Of a DNA stretch of 64,000 nucleotides, positions 49,016 to 61,949 are shown piece after piece. The notes below the pieces were generated by a model, which worked only from the letters and a program-made list of their open reading frames with translations, made no database searches and was not told the DNA's origin. Origin of the DNA: Punica granatum. Taxonomy: Eukaryota > Streptophyta > Magnoliopsida > Myrtales > Lythraceae. The stretch's first letter is position 1; each line of letters begins with the position of its first letter. The position numbers and the translations under genes are program-made. Where the stretch lies: assembly GCF_007655135.1 (NCBI RefSeq), contig NC_045131.1, forward strand, positions 11,702,001 to 11,766,000, read 5' to 3'.

Positions 49016-50279
49016 TCACACATATATATAATTAGAATAGTATTACTTTGATTTCTCCTGTCTGTTAGATTTTAGTCGATAATTTATCATCACTTTGATG
49101 TGAGTCAATTCATGAACTGATTTAGAACTCAGCAGAATGAGTCTTCTGTAGTCTACTTTTGACTTTTCTTCATGTTCGGAAAGATCTGCTTAACTTAATA
49201 TCAATCACAAACAGTTTGGTACTTATTATCCTATTTGCATTGCAGCACAAGTTAGCTCAATACCAATAGTCGATGACAATGACTCCTTATTGGACATATA
49301 CTGTCGGAGGTATAAGCTAAAACCTTTACTAATATCATTTCATAGTAGTAGCAGTACCTAAATTTATTGCTTCCATCCCTCCACCCACACAAAACTTCCT
49401 GAAGATACAAATATTACTCACTGGTTGTTTGCGTGACCATCTAATTACTTCATGGCAGTGATATAACAGCTCTGGCAAAGGACAAGGCTTATACACACAT
49501 TAATCTCAACGAAATGACTATACATCAGGTTAGTAGGACAAGACGTATCCTGTTCGGTGTGTTTTCTGTTTGCTTAGAGAACAAAACAAATAATGCTCTG
49601 ATTGACAGGAAGAACCTTCTTCAATTACTTTCTTGTACATTTGATGACCAGGCTTTGCAGTTGGGTCAGGACTCCTACTCGCCGTACGAGCTGAGAAGTC
49701 AGAGATGTCAGATGTGTCTCCCTTCTGATTCACTACATAAAGTGATGGAGCGATTAGCAATCTCAGGTAGTAGAGCAAGTCCCTGTCCTTTTGGTTTGTC
49801 GGCTCTTAGATTTACTTGTCTGCTGAACCGGATGTCTTTAGAACTAGGAAATTATTGTTTTATCCAGCTTATCAACACTGTTTTCCTTGGACTGAAAGTT
49901 TGTTCTACCAAGTACTTGCATATCCAGACCGTATCCTCTTCTTATATGATTTTTTGAGGATATATAACTAGACCGTATCCTCTTCTTATATGAGTTTTTG
50001 AGGATATATAACTAGATGGCCCCTAAATCATGCTGGTAAGGAGTCGAAAGTGTAAATTACAAGATTTATATATATTGTCAAAATTGCCTCACTATTAACC
50101 CATTGATTCTGTCCATATCGTGGATGCCCATTCTTCTTGGCCTTTATTTATTTATTTTTTTAACTCCACATTCCGGATTCTTCCTCAGGTGTCAGACAGT
50201 CATTATCGTGGAAGCTGGTAGCAAGCGAGTGGAAGGTGTTGTTTCTGTGAGCGACATCTTCAGGTTCTTGCTCAGTTAG
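45600..50279 (+). CDS. SNF4: SNF4-like betagamma subunit of SnRK1, 485 residues
   Basis: This is the plant hybrid beta-gamma regulatory subunit of the SnRK1 energy-sensing kinase. I infer 13 exons: 45600-45709, 45803-45890, 46110-46301, 46633-46767, 46868-46927, 47158-47247, 47616-47750, 48471-48615, 48700-48873, 49246-49309, 49459-49528, 49652-49766 and 50200-50279. Phases join to 1458 bp. The N-terminal glycogen-binding (AMPK1-CBM) domain, about residues 18-100, has [19 protein letters not shown] and [12 protein letters not shown]. Four CBS repeats follow (for example [19 protein letters not shown] and [19 protein letters not shown]). The length is close to Arabidopsis SNF4 (487, from memory). 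In the last exon the acceptor ending at 50188 shifts the frame; the one at 50199 keeps it, but a Gly-Val-Arg-Arg stretch usual in CBS4 is missing. A MITE sits in intron 7. Confidence 0.93.
48061..48407. mobile_element. Tourist-like MITE in SNF4 intron 7
   Basis: TAA flanks it at 48058-48060 and 48408-48410. The ends are CAGTATGTTTGGGATT against the complement of AATCCAACTCACAAACAGTG, and both arms contain GGAGGGAGAG. The 120-codon frame at 48082-48444 is a Gly/Glu/Arg-rich reading of the purine repeat and not a gene. Confidence 0.8.
48981..49014. repeat. (TA)n microsatellite in SNF4 intron 9
   Basis: This is an uninterrupted TA run of about 17 units. Confidence 0.9.
49926..50013. repeat. Tandem duplication, 44 bp x 2, SNF4 intron 12
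   Basis: AGACCGTATCCTCTTCTTAT starts at 49926 and again at 49970. The copies differ by a single base by eye, so the duplication is recent. Confidence 0.85.
50187..50199 (+). other. Two splice acceptors 11 bp apart, SNF4 last intron
   Basis: AG at 50187-50188 follows a pyrimidine-rich run and is the stronger site, but it gives a frame that stops 20 codons later. AG at 50198-50199 continues into [19 protein letters not shown] and a normal stop. Confidence 0.7.
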
Positions 50280-51287
50280 ACAGAGACTGCTGGAAACTAC
50301 AGCAAGATAAAACAACAAAGACATACTGTGCTTTTAAGTGAACTTGAAGTTGCCCGAAGGAAGCAAAATCAGGTCGCGACTGCCCAGGGGGCTTCAAATG
50401 CTTACCACGTTTGACCATGGCATGTCTTCTTAAGCTCCCTGATTGGATCGGCCGGCCTCTCGCCTGAGCCTGCCTTTTTCTCTTTCAAATTATTTGGCTG
50501 GAGATTGCAAAGCCTTTGAAAATTTTAGTGAAATCAAGTTCTCTGTCTTGTCTGTCTCTAAAATTTGTCCAGAAATCTCCAACCCTTCCAATGCTGTTGC
50601 TGCTGGTCTCCTCCACTCTGCTGCTAAGTTGTCTTTTTTATTTTGTCCTGTGACACTGTATTTTGTTAGGCTGGGAGCAAGGTAAAAGAAAGTTGATAAA
50701 TTGTCAGATTGTAGAGGGAAAAAGAGTGGAGAGGAGACATTGAATGAATCATTAAAAAATGATTATACTATGTTGATCCTTCACTCTTTATTCTGTGGAT
50801 GATTGGTTTCGGGTTTGTCGATACTCTATTATTTAAGATGCTGGAGACCAACTTTATTGTATTCATCATCGGCGACATCCCTGCTGCTTCACAGCGAACC
50901 CTCATTCTTTATGTTACGTATAAGAGCTACAATATGTTCAATATTGTCGGCCATGCTGGAGGATTTGCAATGAGATTCTTCGGATTCATTTATTTCTTGT
51001 TACATTAATATCAAGGATAGCAAATTATTCTTGTTGAAGCTCTAACTAATGTAATAGGAGAGAAGCGTATACATGCATTTTTACACAATGTACATTCACC
51101 TTGATAATCTGAGATTGGATTAGACATGATATTATGGTCCCTGTTCGAGATATCGGGCCAACAAAGAATAGGGCTCGAGGAAGGTAACAAAGCGACATAA
51201 TCACAGAGCATCAGTGACATGATGAGAGGATAGTGATGATCTATACAAACAATTTGGAGTATTAATCTCAAAGGTTTAATAAAGCTT
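50280..51287. other. Intergenic between convergent SNF4 and ALY genes
   Basis: This should hold both 3' untranslated regions. Frames at 50443-51271 match nothing known. Confidence 0.5.
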
Positions 51288-54200
51288 TCATGAGGTGGGG
51301 ATGAGTCCCAAAATTTGATTCCTTATCATCCCCATGCATTTCTGTATCTCAGTGTAGATCGGAAGGTTCTGCGAACACAGGGGTTTCAAGCTTTTAACTG
51401 CCGAGTCTATTATCTGGGCGACCTCGGCCGGTGGAAATTGCCTTTCTGTACAATTCTGCAAGACAGAAAAAAAAAAAAAAGAAAGAAAGAAAGCAGACCA
51501 TAGTGAATTTACGGAACTCATTTTGTTAAATGATTTTTATTTTTATATTTTTGTTAACTTTTTTTTTTTTTCCTGGGAATTCTGTTTGACCTGACCCGGT
51601 AAAAAACACAAGCTCATGAACTATGGCCTGGCCAGTGCGATTTCCAATCTGGCTATGACTAATTAGGGGTTAACGAAGAATTTCATTGTATTAAGTTCCT
51701 TTTGCCCAGAATTTGCGAAACTAGGCTGGACTGGAATGGCTAGCAGCAACCAAGGAGATCTCTTACCTGGATGATGAGCAATGTTGCAACACAACTGGCT
51801 ATGAGTTCTGAAGGGATTTTCCGAGAATTCTCATCGAGTGAATCAGTCAACTTAAGCACGGGTCCATGACTTGCTCCTGGATTGGGTGACCGGGAAGCAG
51901 CCATTTGATCTTGTGATTCCGAATTAATGAGAACTGAATTGGACAGGAGAAAATCCTGGGCTGCAAGCTGATTGTTTACAAAATCTACAGCTTCCTCGAA
52001 CCCATCTAGACCCTTTGCATCCTTAAACAAGGACGATGCTGCCTGAGAAAATGGTTGATTTCGCATTGAGGTTGGAATGAGTAAGATGCAAGGGAAGATA
52101 AAAGAAAGCTCAATCATCATCATTGGCATTTATTTTTATGTTGGTGGTAGAAAAGATTAATATCCTGAAAATCAGAGGGAAAACAATTCGAGCGGCCTTG
52201 CAGTCCACCACATACTCTTTTTTTTTTTCTTTTTTTTGCTTGGCTACTGATAACAAAAGCTTAGGACCGCAGTAGCAGTAGCAAGAACGACCATAAAAAA
52301 GGGGGAACAACAAATGCAAAAACCAGAAAGATCCTCTGGTATTTTGAATGCCATTTAAATACCTGTAAAGCAGCAACAACCATTTCCCGAGCTTTAGTTC
52401 TAGAGCTTTCGATTATGTGGGAGACACGAGGGCCGAAATCTCCACGTCTACATGAAAAATCAATAGAGCTTAGCTGAATGCAAGGGTCAACCAATGTAGT
52501 TGCAGGTTTTGGGTGAACATTCTCTTGATACGAGTTTCTTTGCCTCAAGCAACATAAAGCTGAAGAAACCTGCGAGGAGAACATAGATATTAGCAGAAGC
52601 ACTTCTACATAATAATACGAGGGCATGAAAGCTTGAAAGAGATCCATATAAATTCATGCCTGCTGATTAAGATCATTTAACTGTAAAAGCGTGGCAGCAT
52701 AAGTCTTCGTAAAAGGTTCCGAATCCTTTAGACAATCTACCCCATCTTTCTGGTATTCAGACACCTCATCGTTCATTCGTCTGAGTTCCAAGAGGACAGC
52801 TTCCTACAGTTTCCAAGACAATTCATCAATTCTTGGATTTAGACCTTTTTTTTTTTCCAAATTCATCTAATTTTACCATGGTCAACCCATTACTAAAAAC
52901 AAAGAGAGAGAGAGAGGGAATAGAGAAGCAGGCAATAGGCAAATAGGTTATAGAACAACTACACATGGCTGAGAATATGGAAGAAATTTGTAGCGATACA
53001 CATTCATATATAAGAAAAGAAGCATGTGTATTAGAAGTATCAGGACGCCTATGAGACTAAGTGGGTGTGCAATAACCTTTTTGTCAAGAGCACGTGTAAG
53101 TTCAGACAGAGCTAGAATATCAGCTTCCCTTGCTTGAATTTGTTCGCTATCAGAAGCCTGAGAATTACTTGCTTGCAACAGGGTAGCATTTTCACTATGA
53201 GAAAGCCCTAATGTGACCTGTAAATTGCAGTCAGATGAACCACCCTGCCCAAATAATATCTGCTCAGAAGAACCACCACAGAAATAATTGTGCAACTAGA
53301 GAATTTATGTGTGACCATGGAACTAACCCGTAAAAGTGAGATATGAGAGTATATAAGAGAGCCCAAAGTAATTTAGGCATCAAGTCAAATGGAAAAGACC
53401 ACCTTTATAATTATGTTCAGAATGGCAAGGAATCAGAAATAGCGGCTAACCTCTGGTAGCTTTGATGTCTTGATGATTTCAACAGTTGATGTTGTTGAAT
53501 GGGATAAACCATTCATTTCATCCTGCCTCTTGGTTGTTGGTAATTCCAAAGACTGGTCCATCATCAAATTTTTCATTTGTGCACTTAAACAAGGGCCACT
53601 GCTGTTCTCATTCAATTTCTTGGAAGTATGAATGGATCTAGCAGGAGATTCAGGAATATTTTCCAACAGAGTTAAAGGCATGCAATCAATATCCTGCAAT
53701 AGAAAAGTTATTTTACTGAGCAAATATATTACAGACTAAGCTAAATATGTTTACTTCATCAAGGGCAACTCACATAGAGTGCACCTATCCTACGGAAAAT
53801 AACACATCTGAGAGGAGAAAAAGCCATTATTGTCTTTGTCCCAAGAGGATCTACTTCAAGTGAACTTTAAGTGTTACTGAGACAGTTGCAAAGCAGATGT
53901 TCATGATATCACCAGGAAACACATTAATCTGTTTCTCTAGGAGAAAGTTATATACTTTCTTTTTTGATAAAGTATAATATGTTAGTTGGTGAAGAGAGAA
54001 ATGTATACATAAATTATGACAAGAATCAATTACCTTCACCCAGTGAATCCCTAGTTCCAGCTGTTCAAATTGAATGAGACAACTGCTATGTTCCACTGTT
54101 AATACATAGCCTCCGTGAATCTCTCTGCTTTTCGGGTGAATGACAATAACACGTTGTCCTGTAAATAATGGTTGGGGTAAATCGCTTGGAAGCACCTCCA

Positions 54201-57200
54201 AAGTTCCAGAACGAAATGAAGTATGATGCTTCCTGACAGTTTTCCGATGCTGAACGAGCTTCTCCCTTTCTTCTTCCAAGAAGTGCTTTGAAAACCTCCG
54301 AGGTTTGCCAAGAGAACTGCATAACAGATATCCAAGTTATTGACCCTGGTAGCAGCCATTCTTCTGTGAGAGCTTTCACAAGAAGCATGTTGCTACTGAG
54401 ATTATTCAAATTGAAAAATAAATAAAATACCTTCTGATCACTCCCCACTCCACACGAGTTAAACATGGAACATGGCCCAGCCCAACATGATCCAAGTACT
54501 CAGCAAACTCCCTCCTAGCAAACCATGGGTAATCAATGGCACTATAGAACCACTCGAAGATGCACCATCTCCTTGCTTGGTATTTGGATAAGAAATGGTG
54601 AAGCTTTTCCTGAAGCAATAGATGTCTTTTTAAACATAAGAAACATGAAAGATTTCAACTTGATAGAAAATGGCTTTCACAGATACGACCTTAGGATTTA
54701 CTTCTGTGTCATGGAACCAATGAGTTGATATTTTTAGCTGATCCCGTTTAAAATTCTCCAGAAACTTGTTATCACGTTGACTGTTCTTTTTTAGACCTGG
54801 ATTGGACCTCCTCTTAACCTTGTTGAAGTTCATGACGCTTGTAGAGTGAACCTCATTTGAATCCATTTTAAGATCAGTACTTGATGTAGTACATTCTGGA
54901 GTTTTCTTCATCTTCTGTTGCCTACTTTGTGAAGTGTGTTGAGAAGAGCTCTCTCCTTTTGTTTTAGAAGCCTTAGGCAAGGAAAAGACGTATCAATAAT
55001 CGGTAAATAAGAGATTAAGGGAAATTTCAATTGACTATATGGAGCAAATGTCCCTGGTAATAGAAGCATGCAAAATGAGAAAGACTAGATCATAATATAG
55101 GAAAAATTAAATTATAATTCAAGAATAAGTAAGAGGCTTGTCCGGAGTTTTAGAGGATGAGAAAGAAGAAAAAGAAAAGCAGATCTAAGAAAGGGGGTTT
55201 ACAAATAAACATAGCCAATAGCATGAAGGAAAAAAAAAATTATTATACTAAACCCCCAAGGTAACTTTCTGACAATAGATCATTTTCCACGAGAAGATTC
55301 TAAACCCACCTCAATCTTCTGTGAATCTGTCCTACGAGAATCCAAAGATGCATTAGCTTTGGGAATCTGCAAAAAATGGATAAGAATATATTCTATGACT
55401 ACAAATTCAGCCATAAATCATAAAAATGAGTCATTTTTAGTAATTTAAGTAATTGGGGATCCTTCTGTGATGAAGAGACTAATTTGGTTGTAATTTAGTT
55501 GGCACAAGGGAAATACATATTCCCTAAAACTGGAGTGGATCATGAGAGAAAGCTCACTCTACCACCCTTGTCTCAAGTATTATCCCAGTCAAAATTCTAC
55601 TTGTTTCTTTAGTTCAACTGTTACATCTATCCTTACTCTGAATGGAGAGGACCTCTGTTTCCTCTTTGGGATTCCAGCATTAGAATGGACTTCCTCTTTC
55701 AGTTCATCGACAGCATTAGTTTCACAGCCAATTGCTTTAATTGTTTCAGATGTCCCTGGACAATTGAACTCTGTAGGAACTGAGAGATTTCCCTTCCGTT
55801 TAGACTGCTCGACTGTATCAGTTTTCTCTCTCTCTTCCTTGATTTGCACAGGTAAATCTATGACAAGAAGAATCATATTAGAATTAACCTTATAAAAGAA
55901 ACATGTCTGCTACATCACAACAAAGGAAATGGTTTCCAAGCTAACCACTTGCATCCCTTTGGTGAAATAGAAATATATCTCAAACACTAAGTCAAGAGAC
56001 ATTAAATAATTCTTTCCTTTCACATCTTATTCCTTGCACAGCTAAATCTATGCATGTAACAAGTATTAGTAAATGAATCTATTATATTGAAATAAACTAG
56101 ATATTTGAATGTGAAGGATCTCAATAAAATATAACAAAATCTTGGTACAAGAAGTCTGGTAAGTTGTCACAACAAAGAAAAGGAAATAATATGACTATGT
56201 TATAGAGCATCTAATAACAAAGATATAGATAAAATGACAAGGTAAGCTTCGGAGGATGTATAAATGATCTAAAGCATCTTCATCAAATCAAAGAACAACT
56301 CCAACATATCTACTAACTTCAGATTTACGTAGCAAATTGCAATAAAAAATTCTACTTTCAATTGAATGGATCTGAAAAAGACGTTTCCGAGATCATAACA
56401 GAAGAAAACACAAGAGAGTATCCTCATCAGAAAATAATGCACATTTCTTAACAGTTATGACATAAATGTCTTACTAGAGTCAACAGTTGATGCTGGCATC
56501 ATCAATGATAGGTCTGCCAAAGTTTGTAGGGCATCAAAGGTTGAGTCTCTATCTGCAATATAAGAGGTGCTTAATAATTCTTATCCATTTAAGATTATAT
56601 AAGACATGAAATGGAAAAGTAGAATAAATATTTGTCACTTTTCACCAGCGCATTTTATTCAAAATAATGACTATCAGGAAGAGAAATGGCATAAAGGCAT
56701 TAAGAACAGTGACATACCTTCTCCAAACAGAATTTTTTTACTCTTCTTTCTCAAACCCTTAGAAGGAGACCTTGCATTTTTTGTTCTGGAAACTCTATTT
56801 TCAAGTTTCTTCTTGAAAACATTGCCCCGCTCCCCTTCCTCTGTTCCGCTACAAGCTTCCTTTATGTCATCATAGTGGGCACTTTCCTTAACTTCTAACA
56901 TCTTTTTTGGCTGTTTCTTTCCTTTATTTAGAACTACAATACCAGTGCCCTCTGAGCTCCCCAGACTTAACTCACAGCCACCCTCAAACTCACTATCATG
57001 AGGCTTAGCACTGCTTGATTGTGATCCAGCATGCTACAATTCATAAAGAGTTCAGTCCATAAATCATCACTTTGAAATCTTTAATTAGGTAAGATTAATA
57101 ACCTGTTTAGAACAGGAGTATTACCATTCCATTACCATTCCTGATGGGTGATGCCTTAGCTTTTGCTGATTTTCCCTTTGGAGTTTGAGAAAGATTGGGT

Positions 57201-60200
57201 GACCCACCTCTTTGTGAGGCTTCAGTCAGGGCTACTGCTACTTCATGAGCGACATCATAATCATCATTAGCGTTAATCTTTTGTTTAAAAGCTTGCTTAT
57301 TTGGTGAACAGAGCCTCGCTCCAAAATCTCTATCGTGAGAATATGAAACAGGGATACGGGGAGTCCTCCTTCCAACAACTGGAGTCTCACTTCCTGATTA
57401 AAAGAAACAAGTTAAGCAGGAGTGTTTCGGTCCTGGAACGGAAGTGGTATGAAAAATGTCTTCTTCCAAGTTCTAACAGTAAAAAGACATAAATAACCAA
57501 GAATAATGACAAAAGCAATTAGAGTCTCATGGCACCAGCATCTCCTAGCCAGCACCCCTCCCAAAAGAAAAGTGAAGACCTTACACCAAAAGTAAAAGAA
57601 AGGCAGAGGGTTATAAGAGGAACTCTTGCATACCAGAGCGCCTCTTCTTCAACAAAGATAGGCAACCATCACTGGGAACATCTGAATTCAACTTTTGAAG
57701 ATCTGGAAGGTTTCTGTCAATCTTTTTAGAATTATTCTGCAGTAACTTTGCACGAGTACACTTCTGAGGTTTTCTAGATGCACCTTCTCCGTCACTGCTG
57801 TCTTGTTCATTATCACTTCTACCCTGACAATAAAAAACCAATTATCACAACCATTTTAAAGCAGATCTATGAAGAGAAGATTCACTATACAATACAAAAA
57901 TTTTTCCTCTCAATCACTAAAAAACTAAATTCAGCACAGCCACATGCATGCAGATTCTGTTTTTGGATGTATATACGAAAATACATCGATGTCAAGCAGA
58001 ATATTTTTTATTATCAGAAAATATCTAAATAAACAAAACCGAAATACAGAGTGAAGTTCTTTCGCTTACAGAGCATGAGTCAATTGAAGATTGGCTTGAC
58101 TCCTTATTCAATATCAGTGGGTGAGATCTCAGAATTTCCTCCGTCTTAGCAACATTGTTATCTTGCAATATTACTTATCCATGAAAAACTTTACTTAGGA
58201 CTAAAGTTTGTGTACTATTGATCTGGTGTAGTGATTGCAACCAAACTTCAGAAAAAGCAGCTGATCTAACTGGTAATTTCATGCCTAGTTATGAGATCAG
58301 AATAATCCCCCAATGCAAAACTCTTTGAAACAATCAGGAAAAAGAAATCTGTGAGAACAAGTTGTTTATACCATTTGGACATGCATTTGTAAAGCAACTT
58401 TTCAGGAATTAAAAAGGTACAACTTCATACAAGTATATGAAATGCAATTTTTTCTACTGGACATATAATAAGCATCACTCGCCAATGTCAATATTCATAT
58501 GACAATTTTTGCTAATTTTTAACCTAAAAATCCACCAGAGTCCACGTCATTGGAGATCACACTAGCTTTAAACATCTGATAAAAATACAATACAATTTAA
58601 AAACCCAGCAGAAAGTTGAGTGTCAATGTGGAAGACAGCCATGCACTCTACCATACTAGGTAAGAGTAACAATTTGTGAATGTAGATCAATTTGGAATTC
58701 TCTTGTTCACCAGTATACAATCTTCCGATATCAATCCTCTAATCAGTGAATATTCTCTTTACGCAGTTTGCTATGAGTATACAGAAACATGCAGCTAGAG
58801 AGAACTTTTGACTTGGACAAAAGAATACAAACACCCTGTGAAAGACAGCAAACTAGGTTAGCTAGTCTTCTTACCATCATAGCATAATGGTCGGTCATCA
58901 TTGCTACTAGTCCCACAACAGAAGCGGTGCCTTCAGGAAGGGACAAGTAGGCCTGTAAAATACCAACCTAAAGTTATTCTGACCTAAAGTAAAATGTTAA
59001 ACACCAATTGTGTCAAAATTATAGAACCACATACCCTATTCATACTGAAAAGGGCCTCAACCATTTCCGCAGATCTGTAACGTATTGCAGCAGCAACCTA
59101 AAAATCCCAGAAGAAAGTAAGCTAGAAACACTACAACTCCAATAAGTAAATCTTTAAATAACTTAAAATTATGTGCCCAATTTATTATTGAATTAGCTAT
59201 TTACAAAAACATGTGGCTTAAAAAAAGAATCAACTAGGAATAAGACTAGTCCCATTGAGCTAATTGAAATTGCTTAACCAGAGCAACACCAGCACCATAA
59301 AGCTGAATCGTAATTATTATATAGCAGGACCAACCTTCTTCCAATCTTTCCCATACTTGCGGTATGCTTCATAGAAGCCCTCAAGCTCTTCCTTGCTCCA
59401 TTCAGGACCTAACATATCAGACAATTTCCTCTTCTGCACATATTTATGGACGAGTGCAACATTAGAAATCTTTTCAACTAAATATTTGAACTCATTCATT
59501 ACTTTCTGAAAAAAGTACTATTTTCATTGAAAGATGCATTTATATTCAGTAGAATCATTAATGAGATTAGAGCAAACCAATTTGTGTTTAGAAACAAGAA
59601 GAAGATATCTGCCATGGCACTTTCAAGTACCCAACATTTAACCGAAGTGTGCTGCATTAGTATCTGCAAAAAGACATTGGACAAAGAGAAATCTATACTT
59701 CTGCCCTGCCCCCTAAAATTTGCATGCTTTGTGATTTTATCCTCTGAACCCTTTTCTTTTCCTTAATATATGACATGACTGACACCTGGAATAGTTTTAT
59801 CGTCCCTTCCCTCAAGCAAGGATCAATTTTTTAAAGATATATGACACACAAAAGAAATAGCAAGTTCAAAACTTACACATGCAAATTAATTGCTGCAATC
59901 ATTGTTTTGCAGCACATCTGCTTGCAAAGAACAGCTATAAAATGTAAAAACCGCTCATGAACAACTTTTCTTGTTCTTTTTTCTTCTTTGTGTTTGAGGA
60001 CTCTATGAAAAAACTTTCAACAATATCTCTCTGAGTTCCTGATAGTAGTATCCAGAAAACCTTTTGTTTTTTTCTTCATCACAAGTAACCATCCAAGGTC
60101 GGGCCAATTTGTGCAGCTACCCTTCGGTACAAACAGTGGAGCATGCAAAGCGCCTGCCAACATGTATCAGTTTAAACTATATCCACTTTGTTGACTGCAA

Positions 60201-60529
60201 ATTTCACCTGATAGGAGCATTTTTTAAAAACGTGATGAATTGCACCTTGGACGTGGGTGCCATGCCCATGCCCAGTTCTTGGACCATAGCCAATATATGG
60301 TCAGCTAACAATATTGAGAAGTACTTTAAAATAACCACACAATTCCACAGAGGTGATTAGAGATGTTTCTCCTGATAATACAACTACAAACCTTATCCAA
60401 ACATCACAAAAACCAAGAACTCACCCGCTGGCAATTTTTATTTGCATCTCCTTCAGCTTTTTCCCAGGGAACCTCATTTGCAAAAGGAATCCGTCTATTA
60501 ATGCTCCTAGATTTTCTTGAAGGAGCCAT
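51288..60529 (-). CDS. ALY: ALWAYS EARLY (LIN-9/Mip130-like) protein, about 1142 residues
   Basis: ALY proteins are the plant LIN-9 subunit of MuvB/DREAM complexes, which control cell-cycle genes in the nucleus. I infer 19 coding exons: 60425-60529, 59335-59433, 59035-59097, 58875-58952, 57634-57823, 57125-57393, 56718-57033, 56475-56552, 55637-55857, 55310-55366, 54702-54971, 54431-54609, 54034-54316, 53451-53693, 53077-53259, 52660-52803, 52363-52569, 51767-52042 and 51288-51455. They sum to 3429 bp in frame. A SANT-like domain lies at about residues 36-110 ([20 protein letters not shown]). The DIRP domain is at about 601-690 ([20 protein letters not shown], then [10 protein letters not shown]). 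A Tudor-like block follows at about 692-745 ([20 protein letters not shown]). Exon 15 could instead start at 53217, 14 codons shorter. The intron after exon 16 starts GC, not GT. Confidence 0.93.
52658..52659 (-). other. GC splice donor in ALY intron 16
   Basis: The exon ends in CAGCAG at 52660 and the next bases are GCATGA. No GT lies nearby, while the protein must join NDLNQQ to [10 protein letters not shown], the next exon from 52569. GC-AG introns are a known minor class. Confidence 0.75.
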
Positions 60530-60546
60530 GGGTAACTTTCCTGCTC

Positions 60547-61913
60547 CTGTGGAAGAAGCAAATAAATAAATATTATATGCACCAAATATTCAAACATGAA
60601 AAACAACATGATGTTAATTTTACGTACTAGATGCAATGCAGAACAAATTTTGACATCAGATATGACTCTGCACATTTCCCATAAGTGAGAATATTGCATC
60701 AGATCACTAGAAAAAACCAAAATCTCCGTGGGAGGCATAACTAATTGGACACAACATATTCCCTTCCCGTCCTATGGACCTGAAGATTCTAACTTTGTGA
60801 AGAAGCTCACGTATTCCTTGTATGGATAGATAAGTTGAGAAAATCAATCAAGTGATGACCTGATCTGGCCAAGCTGGTAAAGGAATGAGTAGAGGGATGA
60901 AAACATGTAGTGAATCCGACATTGTGATCCCCTCAATAATGCCTCTTGCAACACCCCCTGTCTCCCATTTATCCTTTGTTTTCGATTGAGGGAAATGGAG
61001 GGAAAGGGAGGGGGAGTTTATATGAGATATTTCAAAATGGTCCATAAAATCTCACCCCTCTTTTTCCTTCTTTTCCTTCAAGCCAAACAAAGCCTTAATG
61101 AACAGCCACCCCACTAGATGCAGACATTCAAACTTACTTGGATCAAGGGGCTCATAAAATGTTCATATGCCACAATAAATTTCACGACTACTAAGCCTAT
61201 CGCATAAAAGATTCGAGAGAAAGAAACCCCGCATTCTTCAAGATGCTCAATATTGCATACTACAACGTAAATCAGGTGGATGTACATCTCATCCTCCAAC
61301 CCACTTCAGGCAGGTCTTTGGTTCAAAGGTATGCGGAGAGTCACTGATAAATCTGTATTAAGGGGTGAAGGACCAAATTTAAAATAACGGAGAAAGAACG
61401 TGAAAACCCAAGCCGCTGCATGACCAAGTATCAGTAGCTCCACAAAATATAGCCAGGATGACCCATTCTAGCTTAGTTCTGCACATCTACTCCACTCCGG
61501 CATCTCCAGCAACCTAAAGACGGAGAAAGGGACACAAAGACAATTCCGTGCTCCAGACTAGAGCGAGTTGCACCAAACCCAAGTACACTCACTCGTCAAG
61601 ATTCCAAAGAACAGCCCCCGTAATCACCGAGAGCAAACAGAAACGTCACATTGAACTAGAATTGGGAAACCAAAATGTCGCGCAGGGATTTTCATCCCAA
61701 ACCTCTGCTCGAAATGAAACTCACAATCCGAGCTTCGACTCATAGAATTCTCCGAACCGGAAGGAAACAGCGAAAATTCCCTCGAAATTGGGAGCAGACA
61801 CGGTGAGATTCGAGGACTCGCGGCAGCAATCAACGGTTACTTTGAAGCCAAATCCGGAATAAAGCAGCAGCAGCAAAGTGAACACAAGAGAAGAAGAAGG
61901 TTCCGATACTCAC
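60547..61913 (-). other. Leader intron of ALY
   Basis: The donor GTCG|GTGAGT lies at 61914/61913 and the acceptor TTCCACAG|GAGCAG at 60547/60546, 17 bp before the ATG at 60529. The frame at 60848-61045 within it is not supported. Confidence 0.7.
60972..61094. mobile_element. Tourist-like MITE, 123 bp, in ALY leader intron
   Basis: TTA flanks it at 60969-60971 and 61095-61097. The ends TCCTTTGTTTTCGATTGAGG and CTTCAAGCCAAACAAAGCC are inverted, and both arms are rich in GGAGGG/GGAAAA words. Confidence 0.65.
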
Positions 61914-61922
61914 CGACCACGG

Positions 61923-61949
61923 CTAGGGCTCGGACTCTCCGACAGCCAT
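61923..61949 (-). CDS. Short upstream ORF in ALY leader
   Basis: ATG at 61949 opens an eight-residue frame, MAVGESEP, ending TAG at 61923, in the leader exon just before its splice donor. It could lower translation of the main frame. Whether transcription starts upstream of it is not shown by the sequence. Confidence 0.5.
   Translation of the reverse strand: MAVGESEP

Noticed and set aside
58060..58145. Possible extra ALY exon between exons 4 and 5
   Set aside because: It has some coding-like wording, but exons 4 and 5 already join in phase 0 and the protein is continuous without it.
60064..60360. 98-codon plus-strand frame inside an ALY intron
   Set aside because: It lies opposite the ALY gene, shows no motif, and I see no splice or promoter support.
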